A stretch of DNA of 64,000 nt. It comes from Achromobacter ruhlandii (lineage in GTDB: Bacteria > Pseudomonadota > Gammaproteobacteria > Burkholderiales > Burkholderiaceae_B). Position numbers and translations under genes: made by a program. The stretch is from contig NZ_CADIJL010000009.1 of the NCBI RefSeq assembly GCF_902859695.1, forward strand, positions 1-64,000. The letters are read 5' to 3'. Positions 35,122-41,942 of this stretch are shown in pieces; position 1 is the first letter of the stretch, and each line of letters begins with the position of its first letter. The notes below the pieces were generated by a model that searched no databases, was not told the DNA's origin, and worked only from the letters and a program-made list of their open reading frames with translations.

Positions 35122-36117
35122 TTACTCGGGCTTGACCCCGGCCTCGTCGATCACCTTGGTCCAGCGCGCCAGCTCGGCCGACACGCGGGCGCCGGCATCG
35201 GCCGGGCTGGTCCACTCGGCGATGGCGCCCTGGTTAAGCAGCGAGGCCTTCACAGCCGGCTTGGCCAGGATCTTCTTGAGCTCGCCGTTCAGGCGCTCGA
35301 TCACCGGCGCCGGCGTGCCGGCCGGCGCCACGATGCCGAACATGGAGCTGACCTCGAAACCGGGCAGGCCGGCCTCGGCCGCGGTCGGCACCTCCGGCAG
35401 CGCCTCGACGCGTTGCGCCGACGTCACCGCCAGCGCGCGCAGCTTGCCGGCCTTGATGCTGGCCTGCGAGGCCGGCACGGTCTCGATCATGCTGAGCACC
35501 TGCCCGCCCATCAGGTCGGTCATGGCCGGGCCGCTGCCCTTGTAGGGCACGTGCAGGATGTCCACGCCGGCGGTGCGCTTGAACATTTCGCCGGCCAGGT
35601 GCTGCGGCGAGCCGTTGCCGGCCGAGGCCATGGTGACGTAGCCCGGGCGCGACTTGGCCAGCGCGATCAGCTGCTTCAGGTCATTGGCCTGCACCGACGG
35701 GTTGACCACGAACACCAGCGGCACGGTGCCGACGATGGACACCGGCGCGAAGCTCTTTTCCACGTCGTAGGTGACGCGGCCGCGGTACAGCGCCGCGTTG
35801 ATCGAATGGCTGGTGAGCGCGCCCATCAGCAGCGTGTAGCCGTCGGGCTGGGCCTTGGCGACCTGGTCGGCGCCGATGTTGCCGGCGGCGCCGGCGCGGT
35901 TCTCGACGATCACCGACTGGCCCAGCGCGCCAGTCAGTTCCTGCGCCAGCACGCGCCCGATCACGTCGGTGGCGCCCCCGGGCGGGTACGGCACGATCAG
36001 GCGGATGGGCTTGTCGGGATAGGCGTCGGCGGCCACGGCGGGCGCCGCGGCGCCGGTACACAAGGCCAACAGGGAAAGCAGCAAGGCGCGGCGGGGCCGC
36101 AGACGCAGGTCTGACAT
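35122..36117 (-). CDS. Bug/TctC-family periplasmic substrate-binding protein
   Basis: A 331-residue secreted receptor. The signal peptide ends near PAVAADAYP, followed by IRLIVPYPPGGATDVIGRVLAQ, ENRAGAAGNIGADQVAKA and PDGYTLLMGALTSHS, all standard Bug features. CAGGAG sits six bases before the start. It is divergent from the IlvD/Edd dehydratase gene (36338) and shares a promoter region with two palindromes, one of which recurs at 39912, so it probably feeds that pathway. No transporter membrane genes are nearby. Confidence 0.9.
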   Translation of the reverse strand: MSDLRLRPRRALLLSLLALCTGAAAPAVAADAYPDKPIRLIVPYPPGGATDVIGRVLAQELTGALGQSVIVENRAGAAGNIGADQVAKAQPDGYTLLMGALTSHSINAALYRGRVTYDVEKSFAPVSIVGTVPLVFVVNPSVQANDLKQLIALAKSRPGYVTMASAGNGSPQHLAGEMFKRTAGVDILHVPYKGSGPAMTDLMGGQVLSMIETVPASQASIKAGKLRALAVTSAQRVEALPEVPTAAEAGLPGFEVSSMFGIVAPAGTPAPVIERLNGELKKILAKPAVKASLLNQGAIAEWTSPADAGARVSAELARWTKVIDEAGVKPE

Positions 36118-36195
36118 GTAGGTCTCCTGCCGGGATGGGTATAGGAATGGAACGGACGCCCGGCTCGTCAACCGCGCCAGTGTAGGAGGCGAATC

Positions 36196-36245
36196 TTGAT
36201 TGATGAATCAGAATTTTTCTATCGACTGATCTTTTTTCAAGATCA
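36196..36245. promoter_or_regulatory. Two palindromic sites in the Bug/dehydratase divergent promoter
   Basis: Site 1 (36196-36212) is TTGATTGATGAATCAGA, which holds the dyad TGATT-GATG-AATCA. Site 2 (36227-36245) is TGATCTT-TTTTC-AAGATCA, a perfect 7-bp inverted repeat. Both lie between the divergent starts at 36117 and 36338. Site 1 is repeated exactly, on the other strand, at 39912-39928 beside the LysR gene. That suggests one regulator acting at both promoters. Confidence 0.65.
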
Positions 36246-36337
36246 ATAAAACTTCCGACGGAAATCGCTTGCCGGGTATTTCCAAGGGTGGATATGATCA
36301 CAGCCCTGGATTATCAATAATATTATCGGGAACAAAA

Positions 36338-38113
36338 ATGACGGACGAGACCAAGGGCGGCAAGCCCGCCAAGGGCCCCTTCGACAGCGATGGCGCGCGC
36401 AGCACCGGCGTGGCGCGCGGGCTGACCAACTACGGCGACACCGGCTTTTCGCTGTTCCTGCGCAAGGCCTTCATCAAAGGCGCCGGCCTGTCGGACGACG
36501 CACTGGCGCGTCCCATCATCGGCATCGTCAACACCGGCAGCAGCTACAACCCGTGCCACGGCAACGCGCCGCAGCTGATCGAGGCGGTCAAGCGCGGCGT
36601 GATGCTGGCCGGCGGCCTGCCGATGGACTTCCCCACCATCTCGGTGCACGAGAGCTTCTCGCAGCCCACCAGCATGTACCTGCGCAACCTCATGTCGATG
36701 GACACCGAGGAAATGATCCGCGCCCAGCCGATGGACGCGGTGGTGCTGATCGGCGGTTGCGACAAGACCGTGCCGGCGCAGCTGATGGGCGCTTCGTCCG
36801 CCGGCGTGCCCGCGATCCAGCTGGTGACCGGCTCGATGCTGACCGGCTCGCATCGCGGCGAACGGGTCGGCGCCTGCACCGATTGCCGCCGCTACTGGGG
36901 CCGCTACCGCGCCGAGGAAATCGACGCGCCCGAGATCGCCGACGTCAACAACCAGCTGGTGGCCAGCGTCGGCACCTGTTCGGTGATGGGCACCGCCAGC
37001 ACCATGGCCTGCCTGACCGAAGCCATGGGCATGATGGTGTCCGGCGGCGCGTCCGCCCCCGCCGTCACCGCCGACCGCGTGCGCGTGGCCGAGCGCACTG
37101 GCGCCACCGCCGTCGCCATGGCGGCCGCGCGCCTGACGCCCGACCGCATCATCACCGGCAAGTCCATCGAGAACGCGCTGCGCGTGCTGCTGGCCATCGG
37201 CGGCTCGACCAACGGCATCGTGCACCTGACCGCCATCGCCGGCCGCCTGGGCATCAATATCGACCTGGCCGGGCTCGACCGCATGAGCCGCGAGACGCCC
37301 GTGCTGGTGGACCTCAAGCCCTCCGGCCAGCACTACATGGAAGACTTCCACCACGCCGGCGGCATGCTGGCGCTGCTGCGCGAACTGCGCCCGCTGCTGC
37401 ACCTGGACGCGCTGACGGTGTCGGGCCGCACCCTGGGCGAGGAACTGGACGACGCCCCCGCCCCGTTCAAGCAGGACGTGATCCGCAGCGTCGCCGCGCC
37501 GATCTATCCGGTGGGTGGCCTGGCCGTGCTGCGCGGCAACCTGGCGCCCGGCGGCGCCATCATCAAGCAGTCGGCGGCCAATCCCAAGCTGATGGAGCAT
37601 GAAGGCCGCGCCGTGGTGTTCGAGGACGCCGAGGACATGGCCCGCCGCATCGACGACGAGGCGCTGGACGTGACCGCCGACGACGTGCTGGTGCTCAAGC
37701 GCATCGGTCCCACCGGCGCGCCCGGCATGCCCGAGGCCGGCTACATGCCGATCCCCAAGAAGCTGGCGCGCGCCGGCGTCAAGGACATGGTGCGGATATC
37801 CGACGGCCGCATGAGCGGCACGGCGGCCGGCACCATCGTGCTGCACGTCACCCCCGAGGCCGCCATTGGCGGACCGCTCGCCTACGTGCAAAATGGCGAC
37901 CGGATCCGCCTGTCGGTGGCGCGGCGCGAAATCGCCCTGCTGGTCGAGGATGCCGAGCTGGCGCGCCGCATGGCGGCCGGCCCGGTCGAGCGTCCGGCGG
38001 CCGAGCGCGGCTACCGCAAGCTGTTCCTGCAGACCGTGACGCAGGCCGACCAGGGCGTGGACTTCGACTTCCTGCGCGCCGGCGCCACCCGCGACACCGT
38101 GCCCAGGCAATAA
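36338..38113 (+). CDS. IlvD/Edd-family dehydratase (probable sugar-acid or dihydroxy-acid dehydratase)
   Basis: A 591-residue [Fe-S] dehydratase. The motifs VGTCSVMGTASTMACL and GGCDKTVPAQLMGA contain the cluster cysteines, and SDGRMSGTAAG and VNTGSSYNPCHG are family landmarks. Length and sequence fit dehydration of a 2,3-dihydroxy or aldonic acid. The context (Bug receptor, GntR, LysR, a hydroxyacyl dehydrogenase and BKACE) favours a catabolic sugar-acid role over branched-chain amino-acid synthesis. The start at 36338 follows an AT-rich leader. The next gene, a GntR regulator, begins 17 bases after the stop. Confidence 0.88.
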   Translation: MTDETKGGKPAKGPFDSDGARSTGVARGLTNYGDTGFSLFLRKAFIKGAGLSDDALARPIIGIVNTGSSYNPCHGNAPQLIEAVKRGVMLAGGLPMDFPTISVHESFSQPTSMYLRNLMSMDTEEMIRAQPMDAVVLIGGCDKTVPAQLMGASSAGVPAIQLVTGSMLTGSHRGERVGACTDCRRYWGRYRAEEIDAPEIADVNNQLVASVGTCSVMGTASTMACLTEAMGMMVSGGASAPAVTADRVRVAERTGATAVAMAAARLTPDRIITGKSIENALRVLLAIGGSTNGIVHLTAIAGRLGINIDLAGLDRMSRETPVLVDLKPSGQHYMEDFHHAGGMLALLRELRPLLHLDALTVSGRTLGEELDDAPAPFKQDVIRSVAAPIYPVGGLAVLRGNLAPGGAIIKQSAANPKLMEHEGRAVVFEDAEDMARRIDDEALDVTADDVLVLKRIGPTGAPGMPEAGYMPIPKKLARAGVKDMVRISDGRMSGTAAGTIVLHVTPEAAIGGPLAYVQNGDRIRLSVARREIALLVEDAELARRMAAGPVERPAAERGYRKLFLQTVTQADQGVDFDFLRAGATRDTVPRQ

Positions 38114-38130
38114 CGCTTTTCCCCTCGCCC

Positions 38131-38814
38131 ATGAACGCCATCAGCCCCGCCGCCCTCGAACCCCAAGCGCCCGACGCCCTGGCGGCGGCGGTCGCCGCGC
38201 TGGAGGAAGACATCGTCTTCGGCCGGCTGCATCCGCGCGAGCGGCTGACCGAGGACGAGCTGATGGCGCGCTTCGACATGAAGCGCCACGCGGTGCGCCA
38301 GGTGCTGGTGGAGCTGGAGCTGCTGGGGGTGGTCGAGCGCAAGCGCAACGTCGGCGCGGTGGTGCGGGCTTTCTCGGCGCGCGAGGTGATGGAGCTGTAT
38401 GCGCTGCGCGAAGTGCTGGAAGTGCATGCCGCCAGCCTGATGCCGCTGCCGGTGCCGCCGGCGCGGCTGGCGGCGTTGACGGCGGTGCAGCGCGAGCACG
38501 ACGCCGCCGTGGCCGATGGCGACGCGCGCCGCGTGTTCCGCAGCAACCAGCGCTTTCACCGCGAGTTGTTCGGGCTGCTGGATAACGCCGTGCTGGGCCA
38601 GGCCATCGAGGAATACGCGCGCCGCACCCATCCGATCCGCTTCGGCTCGCTGGCGGCCGCCAATTACCGCGAACGCGCCCGCCAGGAACACTGGGCCATG
38701 ATCCACGCCCTGCGCGACGGCGACCGCGCCGCGCTGATGGCGCTGTGCCGCGAGCACCTGCTGCCCTCGCGCGACGCCTATCTGGCGTCGGAACAGGCGC
38801 GCCGCGGCGCCTGA
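38131..38814 (+). CDS. GntR-family (FCD/FadR-type) transcriptional regulator
   Basis: A 227-residue regulator. The N-terminal winged helix is DELMARFDMKRHAVRQVLVELELLGVVERK, and the all-helical FCD domain follows, with EVMELYALREVLEV, SNQRFHRELFGLLDN and HWAMIHALRDGDRAA. The histidine-containing segments fit metal-dependent ligand binding. It is 17 bases after the dehydratase gene and likely senses the sugar-acid substrate of that operon. Confidence 0.88.
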   Translation: MNAISPAALEPQAPDALAAAVAALEEDIVFGRLHPRERLTEDELMARFDMKRHAVRQVLVELELLGVVERKRNVGAVVRAFSAREVMELYALREVLEVHAASLMPLPVPPARLAALTAVQREHDAAVADGDARRVFRSNQRFHRELFGLLDNAVLGQAIEEYARRTHPIRFGSLAAANYRERARQEHWAMIHALRDGDRAALMALCREHLLPSRDAYLASEQARRGA

Positions 38815-38948
38815 ACGGGCAGCACGCGGAACCTGGCAGCGGACGGGCCGGGCCCCCGCGCGGACCGAACGCGGCGCACGCGCATGACGCATCGAACGCC
38901 ACGACGGGGCATGACCTGGCGGCCGCCTTGCCTTGCCAAGGTCACGCC

Positions 38949-39878
38949 TCAGCGGGCCGCTTCGGCCAGATACTGGCGCAGCATCGCCACCAGCGCCGCG
39001 GCCGCCGGCGGCAGGCTGCGGTTACGCGCCGTCACCAGCCCGATCGAGCGTTCGGCCACCGGGCCGATCAGCGGCCGCTGCACGATGCCGTTCTGCGCCA
39101 CCGCGCCCGCCGCGATCTCGGGCAGCGCCGCCACCCCGAAGCCGCACTCCACCATGGCCACGATGGTGGTCAGGTGCTCGGCCTCGAAGGCCGGCGTGAA
39201 GCGGATGCGGTTCTGCAGGAAGGCCCATTCGGTGTACTGGCGCACGCTGCTCGGATGCACCATCGACACGTGCGCCGCGCTGGCCGTGTCGGCCCAGCGC
39301 AGCGGCCCCCTGGCGCGCGCCAGCGGGTGCCCCTCGGGGATCAGCAGCAGAAAGCTGTCCGACATCAAGGGCTGGTAATGCAGGTCGGCGTGCTGCGGGT
39401 CGGCGGCGGTCAGCGCGAAGTCCACGTCGCCGGCGCGCACCAGGTCGAAGGCCGGGCCCGACAGCGTGTCGCGCACCTTCAGCGCCACCTGCGGATGCGC
39501 CTGGCGGTAGGCCATCAACACCCGCGGCAACAGGCGCGCGGCCAGCGACGGCAGCGCCGCCACCGACACCTGGCCATGCTCGGCGCTGGCGATGCCGCTG
39601 ACCGCGGCGATGGCGTCGCGAAAGGCCACCTGCAGCGCGGCGGCCTGCTGCATGAAGACCTCGCCCGCCGCCGTCAGCCGCACCGTGCGCGTGGTACGGT
39701 CGAACAGCCGCACGCCCAGCGCGTCCTCGATGCGCTGGATCTGCGTGGACAGCGCCGATTGCGACAGGTGCAGTTGCGCCGCCGCCTGGCGGAAGTTGAG
39801 GGTGCGGCCCAGCACCAGGGTGGTGTCGATGTCGCGCATCGAGAGATTGATCTGCATGCCGCCGGGCGCCTTGTCCAT
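38949..39878 (-). CDS. LysR-family transcriptional regulator
   Basis: A 309-residue LTTR. MDKAPGGMQINLSMRDIDTTLVLGRTLNFRQAA precedes the recognition helix LSQSALSTQIQRIEDALG, and the effector domain has LVRAGDVDFALTAADPQ. It is divergent from the hydroxyacyl dehydrogenase-BKACE genes. A 17-bp motif close to its start is repeated exactly at the Bug/dehydratase promoter, so this protein is the best candidate to control both. Confidence 0.87.
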   Translation of the reverse strand: MDKAPGGMQINLSMRDIDTTLVLGRTLNFRQAAAQLHLSQSALSTQIQRIEDALGVRLFDRTTRTVRLTAAGEVFMQQAAALQVAFRDAIAAVSGIASAEHGQVSVAALPSLAARLLPRVLMAYRQAHPQVALKVRDTLSGPAFDLVRAGDVDFALTAADPQHADLHYQPLMSDSFLLLIPEGHPLARARGPLRWADTASAAHVSMVHPSSVRQYTEWAFLQNRIRFTPAFEAEHLTTIVAMVECGFGVAALPEIAAGAVAQNGIVQRPLIGPVAERSIGLVTARNRSLPPAAAALVAMLRQYLAEAAR

Positions 39879-39911
39879 TGATCCGATTTGTCGATCATTC
39901 TATCCAAAAAA

Positions 39912-39928
39912 TCTGATTCATCAATCAA
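39912..39928 (-). promoter_or_regulatory. 17-bp motif identical to the one at 36196
   Basis: The minus strand reads TTGATTGATGAATCAGA, identical over 17 bases to 36196-36212, followed in both places by a T-rich run. It lies 34 bases upstream of the LysR start at 39878, within the divergent space before the dehydrogenase gene at 40066. It contains TGATT-N4-AATCA. A LysR site is the simplest explanation. Confidence 0.65.
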
Positions 39929-39968
39929 ACAGGCTTCTCTACACTCGGCGCCGAATAGGGAAACAAGT

Positions 39969-40040
39969 GCGGACACGAGCGCGGACGCACGCGCGGATAC
40001 GAACGCAGATACGGACTTAGATACAGACGCAGATGCAACA
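39969..40040 (+). repeat. Six degenerate 12-bp tandem units in a 5' leader
   Basis: Six consecutive 12-base units share the consensus GC(G/A)GA(C/T)ACG(A/G)AC, from 39969 to 40040, immediately before the dehydrogenase gene. Units vary at one to four bases. They lie in the untranslated leader (or a short leader frame rich in Ala-Asp-Thr). Function is unknown; slippage-based control or multiple protein binding is possible. Confidence 0.7.
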
Positions 40041-40065
40041 GCGGTTTCAGAACAAGGAGCAAACC

Positions 40066-41028
40066 ATGCAGACGGACGCGAAGGCCCTGCCCAATCCGGG
40101 CGCGGCGCATGCGGTGGTGGTGGGCGGCGGCACCATGGGCGCCGACGTGGCGGTGGTGCTGACGCGCGCCGCCTGCCGCACGACGGTGATCGAGCCGGAC
40201 GCGGCGCGCGCGGCCGCCCTGCCGGCGCGCGTGGCCGACAATCTCAAGACCATCGGCCGCGAGGCCCAGGTGGCGCAACTGGCCACGGCCGCCAGCCTGG
40301 ACCAGGTGGACTGGGCCAGCGTCGATCTGGTGATCGAGTGCGTGCCGGAGCGGCTGGACATCAAGCAGGCGCTGTTCGCCGAGCTGGTGCGCCGCGCGCG
40401 GCCCGACGCCATCCTGGCGAGCAACAGTTCCAGTTTCCCGATCAGCGCCATCGGCCAGGGGCTGGCCACGCGCGAACGCATGCTGGGCCTGCACTTCTTC
40501 ATGCCGGCGCACCTGGTGCCGCTGGTCGAGGTGGTGATGGCCGAGACCAGCGACGAGGCCCGCGCCGACGCGCTGATCGCCTTCATGCGCCGCTGCGGCA
40601 GCGTGCCGGTGAAGGTGCGCCAGGACCTGCCGGGTTTCCTGGCCAACCGCCTGCAGCACGCGCTGTCGCGCGAGGCCTTCAACCTGATCGACCGCGGCAT
40701 CGCCTCGCCCGAGGACGTGGACGCGGCGGTGCGCTTCGGCTTCGGCTTCCGCTTCCTGGCGGCCGGGCCGGTGATGCAGCGCGACCACGCCGGCATCGAC
40801 GTGCACGCGGCGGCCGGCGCGACCATGTACCCGACGTTCTGCAACGACGACCATCCGGCGCGCTGCCTGACCGAGCGCGCCGCCGATGGTCGCCATGGCA
40901 TGAAGGCGGGCGAAGGCTTCTATGCCTGGACACCGGACACCATCGCCGCCGAACGCGCGCGCTATGACCGCCTGTTGCGCGCGGGCCTGGACCTGATCGC
41001 GCCGGAACTGCCGGAGATCCAGCCATGA
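40066..41028 (+). CDS. 3-hydroxyacyl-CoA dehydrogenase-family enzyme (beta-hydroxyacid dehydrogenase)
   Basis: A 320-residue NAD-dependent enzyme. The N-terminal Rossmann motif is VVVGGGTMGADVA, followed by VIECVPERLDIKQ, SNSSSFPIS, LGLHFFMPAHLVPLVEVV with the catalytic histidine, and GFLANRLQHALSREA. Length and layout fit the short 3-hydroxyacyl-CoA dehydrogenase/lambda-crystallin-like group, which includes carnitine dehydrogenase. AAGGAG lies just before ATG 40066. It overlaps the BKACE start by four bases, so oxidation to a 3-keto acid followed by cleavage is inferred. Confidence 0.85.
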   Translation: MQTDAKALPNPGAAHAVVVGGGTMGADVAVVLTRAACRTTVIEPDAARAAALPARVADNLKTIGREAQVAQLATAASLDQVDWASVDLVIECVPERLDIKQALFAELVRRARPDAILASNSSSFPISAIGQGLATRERMLGLHFFMPAHLVPLVEVVMAETSDEARADALIAFMRRCGSVPVKVRQDLPGFLANRLQHALSREAFNLIDRGIASPEDVDAAVRFGFGFRFLAAGPVMQRDHAGIDVHAAAGATMYPTFCNDDHPARCLTERAADGRHGMKAGEGFYAWTPDTIAAERARYDRLLRAGLDLIAPELPEIQP

Positions 41029-41879
41029 ACGCCGTGGACATCCCCCGCCCTGCCCTGGCCGAGTCGCCCGTCATCGTGACGGTGGCGCCCAACGGCGCCT
41101 ACAAGAAAGCCGCCGACCACCCGGCCGTGCCGCTGACGGCCGAGGCCCTGGCGCTGGAAGCCCGCGCCTGCCTGGACGCGGGCGCGGCGATGATGCACAT
41201 GCACGTGCGCAAGCCGGACGGCAGCCATCTGCTGGACGCGCAGGCCTACCGCGACGCGCTGGCGGCGGTGCGGCGCGCGGTGGGCGACGAGCTGCTGGTG
41301 CAGGTGACGAGCGAAGCGGCCGGCGTGTACAAGGCGGCCGAGCAGATGGCGCTGGTGCGCGCGCTGCAGCCCGAAGCGGTGTCGATCGGCCTGCGCGAGA
41401 TCGCGGTGCCGGAGATTGCCGAAAGCGAGCTGGCGGCGTTCCTGGCCTGGGTCGCCGAGCGCCGCATCATGACGCAGATCATCCTGTACGACGAGGGCGA
41501 CGTGCGGCGCTGGCTGTCGCTGCGGGCGCGCGGGCTGGTGCCGCCGGGCGCGTGGTCGGTGCTGTTCGTGCTGGGACGCTACAGCGTGGGGCAGACCTCG
41601 TCGGCCTATGACCTGCTGCCGTTCCTGGCGGCCTACGATCATTCGCTGCCCTGGGCGGTGTGCGCGTTCGGGGCGCAGGAGAACGCCTGCGTGACGACGG
41701 CGGCGGCCTTCGGTGGCCACATGCGGGTGGGGTTCGAGAACAATCTGAAGCTGCGGGACGGAAGCATCGCCGCCGGCAATGCCGATCTGGTGCGCCAGGC
41801 CGTCGAGGGCGCGCGCGCGCTGGGACGGCCATTGGCGGACGCGGTACAGGCGCGCCGGATCTACGGCGCGATTGGCTGA
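41025..41879 (+). CDS. BKACE (DUF849) beta-keto acid cleavage enzyme
   Basis: A 284-residue TIM-barrel enzyme. VTVAPNGAYKKAADHPAVPLT and the zinc-binding AMMHMHVRKPDG (His-x-His) are standard, with QENACVTTAAAFGGHMRVGFENN near the end. BKACE family members condense a beta-keto acid with acetyl-CoA to give acetoacetate and a CoA ester. The substrate varies (dehydrocarnitine is one known case). Here it directly follows the hydroxyacid dehydrogenase gene with an ATGA overlap. The pair therefore forms a two-step catabolic unit of unknown substrate. Confidence 0.88.
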   Translation: MNAVDIPRPALAESPVIVTVAPNGAYKKAADHPAVPLTAEALALEARACLDAGAAMMHMHVRKPDGSHLLDAQAYRDALAAVRRAVGDELLVQVTSEAAGVYKAAEQMALVRALQPEAVSIGLREIAVPEIAESELAAFLAWVAERRIMTQIILYDEGDVRRWLSLRARGLVPPGAWSVLFVLGRYSVGQTSSAYDLLPFLAAYDHSLPWAVCAFGAQENACVTTAAAFGGHMRVGFENNLKLRDGSIAAGNADLVRQAVEGARALGRPLADAVQARRIYGAIG

Positions 41880-41942
41880 CGCCAGGACAAGCCCCGGGGC
41901 GGCGGCGCGCCACGCGCCCCGGCGGGCCTTGCCAGCCCGGCC

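Noticed and set aside
36323..38110. Frame of nearly 600 codons antisense to the dehydratase
   Set aside because: The composition is His/Gln/Gly-rich shadow sequence, with no domain and no RBS. The plus-strand enzyme is unambiguous.
39969..40040. CRISPR array
   Set aside because: The 12-bp units are contiguous with no spacers, so this is a simple tandem repeat. No other repeat-spacer pattern was found in the window.
40066..41879. Carnitine degradation operon (carnitine dehydrogenase plus dehydrocarnitine cleavage)
   Set aside because: The two-enzyme logic fits, but no thioesterase or carnitine-specific marker is present and the BKACE substrate cannot be read from motifs. It was kept as a hypothesis only.
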